Source of the DNA: Dialister sp. UBA734
Lineage (GTDB): Bacteria > Bacillota > Negativicutes > Veillonellales > Dialisteraceae
Direction: 5' to 3'
Assembly: GCA_002297935.1 (NCBI GenBank)
Contig: DBLC01000056.1
Location: 3,888 to 12,922 of the forward strand
DNA: 9,035 nt
In this document: piece after piece, positions 6,081 through 9,035 of the stretch
How positions within the stretch are numbered: position 1 is the stretch's first letter
Layout: each line of letters opens with the position of its first letter
The notes under the pieces: generated by a model
Databases searched by the model: none
Told to the model about the DNA's origin: nothing
What the model saw: the letters and a program-made list of their open reading frames with translations, nothing else
Program-made: the position numbers and the translations under genes

Positions 6081-7426
6081 CCAATTCTCTCCGCAATCAA
6101 ATCATAAGCGTAGCCGTCTACGATATGTACTTTCACGAAGTCTCCTGGCTTGAGGTCCCCTGGGTTATCGATGTACACGTTGCCGTCCACTTCTGGGGCC
6201 TGGAAGGAGGCACGGCCTTTGGCTTGCAGGTGGCCTTCTCCATCGTCAATGATTTCTTCCACCAATACTTCCGCATCGGTGTCGATGAGGTTTTCATTAT
6301 TTTCTTCCGAAATGCCTGCCTGGATCGCCATGAGCTGGTGGTAGCGATCTTCTTTGACGTCTTCGTCAATCTGGTCTGGCATACGAGCGGCCGGTGTGCC
6401 GTCCTGGGGCGAGAATTTGAAGGCTCCCATGTCGTCAAACTTGATTTCTTTGATGAAATCGCAAAGTTCCTGGAAATCTTTGTCGGTTTCCCCTGGGAAG
6501 CCGACCATCAAGGTGGTGCGGATGGTCATTCTGGGGCTAGCGGCGCGGAGTTTTCGGAGCAGGGTCTTGATGCTTTCCGAGGAATCTCTCCGATGCATAC
6601 GCTGCAGAACGCTGTCGCTGATATGCTGCAGTGGGATATCCACATATTTACAAATCTTATCTTCCTTCAGAATCACGTCCAGCAATTCGTCATCGAAATA
6701 GGTCGGATACAGGTAGAAGAGACGAATCCATTTCACTCCTTCAATCTTCACCAGTTCGCGGAGAAGGGCGGCCAAGGTGGTGCCATTTTTCAAATCTCTT
6801 CCGTAGCAGGACAGGTCCTGGGCGATCAGGTTAAATTCTCGTACCCCTTCCGCTGCCAGGCGGCGCACTTCGTGGACCACCGATGGAATCGGGCGGCTTC
6901 TCATGGGGCCGCGGACGTAAGGAATGTAGCAGAAGGTGCAGCCATTGCTGCAACCTTCGGCAATTTTCACGTAAGCCATGTACTTAGGAGTCAAGGTCTG
7001 CCGAGGCACCAGTTCTTCATTGGCACACGGCGTGGTATCGAAGCGATAGACTTTTTCTCCTTCATTGCGATAGGATTCTTCCACGGCGTCCAAGATATCC
7101 TGCCAGGAATCGGTGCCCAGGAAAATATCAATTTCCGGGATTTCTTTTCCCAAAGACTGCTTGTACTGCTGGGTCAGGCAGCCAGCGGCTACGAGACGTT
7201 CACATTTGCCGGTCTTTTTATATTCGGCAGCTTCCAAAATGGTCTGGATAGATTCATCCTTTGCGGGATCAATGAATGTGCAGGTATTGATGATGATGAC
7301 CTGCGCTTCCGCCAAGTCTTCGGTGATTTCATAGCCCGCCTTTTCCAGGATACCTACCATCATTTCTGTATCCACCAAATTTTTGGAACATCCCAAACTG
7401 ATAAATCCTAATTTTTTTGCACTCAA
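6074..7426 (-). CDS. rimO: Ribosomal protein S12 (Asp) methylthiotransferase RimO, TTG start
   Basis: A 450-residue radical-SAM methylthiotransferase that adds a beta-methylthio group to the conserved aspartate of ribosomal protein S12. The N-terminal UPF0004 domain has FISLGCSKNLVDTE, a RimO hallmark. Cys13, Cys49 and Cys83 hold the auxiliary Fe-S cluster. The radical-SAM motif is C159-x3-C163-x2-C166 within GCSNGCTFCYIPYVRGPM, followed by RSRP as in RimO rather than MiaB. A TRAM domain fills about 380-450. I choose TTG at 7426, not GTG at 7462. The TTG has GGAGG (7440-7436) nine bases upstream and begins right at SAKKLGFISLG, where the family starts, while the GTG has no Shine-Dalgarno and adds 12 unrelated residues. 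The start overlaps the upstream stop as TTGA (7426-7423), so translation is probably coupled to the solute-binding gene. The 3' end runs into a CTAATCCCTAG repeat. Confidence 0.96.
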   Translation of the reverse strand: MSAKKLGFISLGCSKNLVDTEMMVGILEKAGYEITEDLAEAQVIIINTCTFIDPAKDESIQTILEAAEYKKTGKCERLVAAGCLTQQYKQSLGKEIPEIDIFLGTDSWQDILDAVEESYRNEGEKVYRFDTTPCANEELVPRQTLTPKYMAYVKIAEGCSNGCTFCYIPYVRGPMRSRPIPSVVHEVRRLAAEGVREFNLIAQDLSCYGRDLKNGTTLAALLRELVKIEGVKWIRLFYLYPTYFDDELLDVILKEDKICKYVDIPLQHISDSVLQRMHRRDSSESIKTLLRKLRAASPRMTIRTTLMVGFPGETDKDFQELCDFIKEIKFDDMGAFKFSPQDGTPAARMPDQIDEDVKEDRYHQLMAIQAGISEENNENLIDTDAEVLVEEIIDDGEGHLQAKGRASFQAPEVDGNVYIDNPGDLKPGDFVKVHIVDGYAYDLIAERIGD

Positions 7427-8463
7427 CTTCCTGTACCTCCAAATCGAACTTTTTCTCCCCACTGATTGAGCAAATCTTTTTTGCCTTCTTCAAAATATTT
7501 CTTTTCTAAATCCCACAACTGTAAAGCATTGCCTGCGGCATCGGGACGCTCACTTTCATCATTGACATACATGAAATAGTAATGGTTTTTCTCCATCACC
7601 GCTTTATATTTCCCTGGCGTGAGCAGCCAGTCCATCAGCATTTGTCCCCGATCGGGATGCAAACTGTCCGCAGCCAGTCCCACCCCATAGAGATACCAGG
7701 GGCTCCCATCTTCGGGATAAATAATCGCCACAGGCATTTTTTCCTGCTTCGTCCGTAGGGCTTCATTGAGGCCGGAAATGCCCACATCACACTTTCCCAT
7801 GGCGGCCATGCGAGACGGGGTGGACAAATATTTCCCGTATTGCACCAAGTGCTGCTGCGCCCTGGCTAGAATGCGGAAGGTGTCTTCGATACCGAAATGT
7901 TCCGCTAGGCACATGAGCATATCCTTCGCCATGTCAGCCGCAATGAAATCGGTCATGGAAAGACGGACGGACTGCCGATTCAGCACCTCATCCCAAGTAT
8001 ACTGAAAAGCCGGGTGTTTCGCAATGAAATCCTGGTTCACAGCAAAAACAATGGGATCCACCCAAAGCCCAGTCCAGTAAGAATCTTCATCCCGAAGCAA
8101 TGCCAAGGTGGTGTCCGTCTGGGACGACGAATAGGGCGTCAGGGCTTTATTTTCTTTCAGGTAAAGCAGTGTATCCTGAGACGTCAGAAATACATCGGCC
8201 GGTTTGTCCTCTGCTACTTTCTTCTTCCGGAGCTGGTCGGTGGTGACGTAGGAAATATCTAACTGAATGCCCGTCTCATTATAAAAGAGCGGGTTCAGCT
8301 CTTCCAAAATGCCCGACTGTAAATCAGTGTAAATCACCACTTTTTGCACCGGATAGGCTTCCTGCTGTTTTATTTCTTCATGCTTCCTGGCATAGTGAAG
8401 AATGCCAGCAAAAGCCCCGCCAGCCAGCAAAAGAAATAGCAACACCGCCATCAGTCGCTTCAT
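7423..8463 (-). CDS. Extracellular (family 1 type) solute-binding protein, orphan
   Basis: A 346-residue exported protein resembling the periplasmic binding proteins of the iron(III)/polyamine/molybdate-like cluster. After KR at residues 2-3 comes a hydrophobic stretch (4-19, LMAVLLFLLLAGGAFAG) with a possible cleavage after AFA. There is no lipobox cysteine, so it is a soluble periplasmic protein or a membrane-anchored one. The mature part begins KVVIYTDLQSGILEELNPLF (41-60), and DVFLTSQDTLLYL, GLWVDPIVFAVNQDF and DVGISGLNEAL follow the usual two-lobe order. The ligand cannot be read from sequence; the FbpA/AfuA type is the nearest resemblance. The ATG at 8463 is preferred over the in-frame GTG at 8472, because GGGAGG (8477-8472) is eight bases before the ATG and overlaps the GTG. 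No permease or ATPase gene is adjacent. Instead it overlaps rimO by four bases, and the rimO ribosome binding site lies inside its last codons. Confidence 0.85.
   Translation of the reverse strand: MKRLMAVLLFLLLAGGAFAGILHYARKHEEIKQQEAYPVQKVVIYTDLQSGILEELNPLFYNETGIQLDISYVTTDQLRKKKVAEDKPADVFLTSQDTLLYLKENKALTPYSSSQTDTTLALLRDEDSYWTGLWVDPIVFAVNQDFIAKHPAFQYTWDEVLNRQSVRLSMTDFIAADMAKDMLMCLAEHFGIEDTFRILARAQQHLVQYGKYLSTPSRMAAMGKCDVGISGLNEALRTKQEKMPVAIIYPEDGSPWYLYGVGLAADSLHPDRGQMLMDWLLTPGKYKAVMEKNHYYFMYVNDESERPDAAGNALQLWDLEKKYFEEGKKDLLNQWGEKVRFGGTGS
7427..7440 (-). promoter_or_regulatory. Ribosome binding site deciding the rimO TTG start
   Basis: GGAGG at 7440-7436 (minus strand), followed by TACAGGAAG and then TTG at 7426. 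It lies inside the last codons of the solute-binding gene. The nine-base spacing and lack of any such site before the alternative GTG at 7462 fix the rimO start. Confidence 0.8.
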
Positions 8464-8477
8464 AGGATACACCTCCC
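8464..8477 (-). promoter_or_regulatory. Ribosome binding site deciding the solute-binding protein start
   Basis: GGGAGG (8477-8472 on the minus strand) lies eight bases before ATG 8463. The G of the upstream GTG (8472) is part of this site, which makes that longer start unlikely. Confidence 0.8.
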
Positions 8478-8531
8478 TTTTTGTTGTGTCATCAAGTTAA
8501 GAGAACCATATGATGATTCCTGCTGATATAA

Positions 8532-8575
8532 AAGTTTCTTAGGTTGCTAAGGTTACTTAAGTTTCTCAGGTTGCT
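8532..8575. repeat. D: tandem 17-mer in the solute-binding gene leader
   Basis: AAGTTTCTTAGGTTGCT (8532-8548) and AAGTTTCTCAGGTTGCT (8559-8575) differ at one position and have a 27-bp period, with AAGGTTACTT-like sequence between. They lie 70-110 bases upstream of the ATG. Confidence 0.75.
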
Positions 8576-8601
8576 CGAATGTGCTACTAAACGCTAGACT
8601 C

Positions 8602-8790
8602 ATAATCCCCTTCCTTTGGAAGGGGACAGGACGTGAGCGAAGCGAAACGTCCCAGGGGATAGCTTGCTCTTGCGGTATAAAATGCCTTCTTTGCTCTACT
8701 CGTTTAGGCGTTCTACCCTAGCGGCTAATCTAACAACTCTTCTTCATCTTCCTATCCCCCTGCCCCCTTCCTGAGGAAGGGGGGTAAATA
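8602..8790 (+). repeat. B2: structured repeat, second copy
   Basis: The same modules as B1: CCCCTTCC-TTT-GGAAGGGG (8607-8625), GGACGT..ACGTCC (8629-8652) with loop GAGCGAAGCGAA, AGGGGATAGCT, the box TGCGGTATAAAATGCC (8671-8686), CTAGCGGCTAATC (8718-8730), and an end hairpin CCCCCTTCC..GGAAGGGGGG. It lies upstream of the solute-binding gene, as B1 lies upstream of cinA. Confidence 0.9.
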
Positions 8791-8835
8791 TCGATGATAT
8801 CCCTAGTTCCCTAATGTCATTAAGTTAAGGGAACC

Positions 8836-9035
8836 TCTAAAAATACCCTTTCAAAATCCCTGTATTTTCAAAATCGAATTTTTTTGTAAGTCTATGTATA
8901 AATATACTCATTACTAACCTCTATCTTTATAAAAACACAAAAAACGCCCTGATTTTATCGTACTTTTCCCGATTTCGAGCATGCTAAATCAAGCACCCAC
9001 GTTTCGGGTACTGCACAAAAACTCATATCGGCATA
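8836..9035. other. AT-rich edge stretch, unassigned
   Basis: No convincing gene. The 10-mer TTTCAAAATC occurs at 8849 and 8866, and the palindrome AGCATGCT is at 8978-8985. On the minus strand a frame is open from the window edge for 26 codons (through AVPETWVLDLACSKSGKVR) to a TAA at 8957-8955. It could be the tail of a gene or an insertion-sequence end, but I do not recognise it. Confidence 0.4.

Larger units (their letters stand above)
8487..8835. repeat. 21-bp direct repeats bracketing D and B2
   Basis: TGTCATCAAGTTAAG then AGAACC occupies 8487-8507. TGTCATTAAGTTAAG then GGAACC occupies 8815-8835. They are 19 of 21 identical and enclose the tandem repeat D and element B2. Confidence 0.7.

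Noticed and set aside
6125..7411. 428-codon open frame on the plus strand opposite rimO
   Set aside because: It is a shadow of rimO: the protein is low in recognisable motifs and rich in F/H runs expected from antisense reading.
7423..8472. GTG at 8472 as the solute-binding protein start
   Set aside because: It overlaps the Shine-Dalgarno GGGAGG itself; the ATG at 8463 has proper spacing and begins with the signal sequence.

Overview
The window holds six complete protein genes, all on the minus strand: an orphan extracellular solute-binding protein, rimO, cinA, dapL, a small four-helix-bundle (23S rRNA intervening-sequence type) protein, and ychF. The minus strand transcribes from high to low coordinates, so this is also the transcriptional order. 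No rRNA, tRNA or CRISPR array was found. A low-GC Gram-positive-type lineage is suggested by strong GGAGG ribosome binding sites, GTG/TTG codons in start positions, the LL-diaminopimelate aminotransferase route to lysine/meso-DAP, and the style of RimO and CinA. The solute-binding protein has a cleavable-type signal sequence without a lipobox cysteine. That would fit a diderm Firmicute (Negativicutes, possibly a gut species), but this placement is inference only.

Layout from right to left: 8836-9035 is an AT-rich unexplained edge. 8464-8835 is a repeat-rich leader containing repeat B2. The solute-binding gene (stop at 7423) overlaps rimO by four bases, and rimO starts with TTG. 5570-6073 is filled by two repeat elements, B1 and A4. 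cinA follows, then 3737-4324 with repeat A3, two probable terminators and the inverted element C. After that come dapL, the four-helix-bundle gene and ychF. The left edge (1-560) carries a very long imperfect hairpin (A1), a second copy of the same style (A2) and a short REP-like hairpin.

The genes are housekeeping: translation (ychF, rimO), NAD/nucleotide repair (cinA), lysine and cell-wall biosynthesis (dapL). They do not form an obvious functional operon. The most unusual material is between the genes. The longer gaps are packed with GC-rich, structured repeats of at least three families. Two families (A and B) have unrelated hairpin sequences but share the same box, GCGRTATRAAA, just after the hairpin. 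The two B copies show a compensatory base-pair change, and two A copies flank cinA as a 78-bp inverted repeat. These look like non-autonomous, structure-selected intergenic elements (ERIC/REP/MITE-like). I do not recognise them as a named family.
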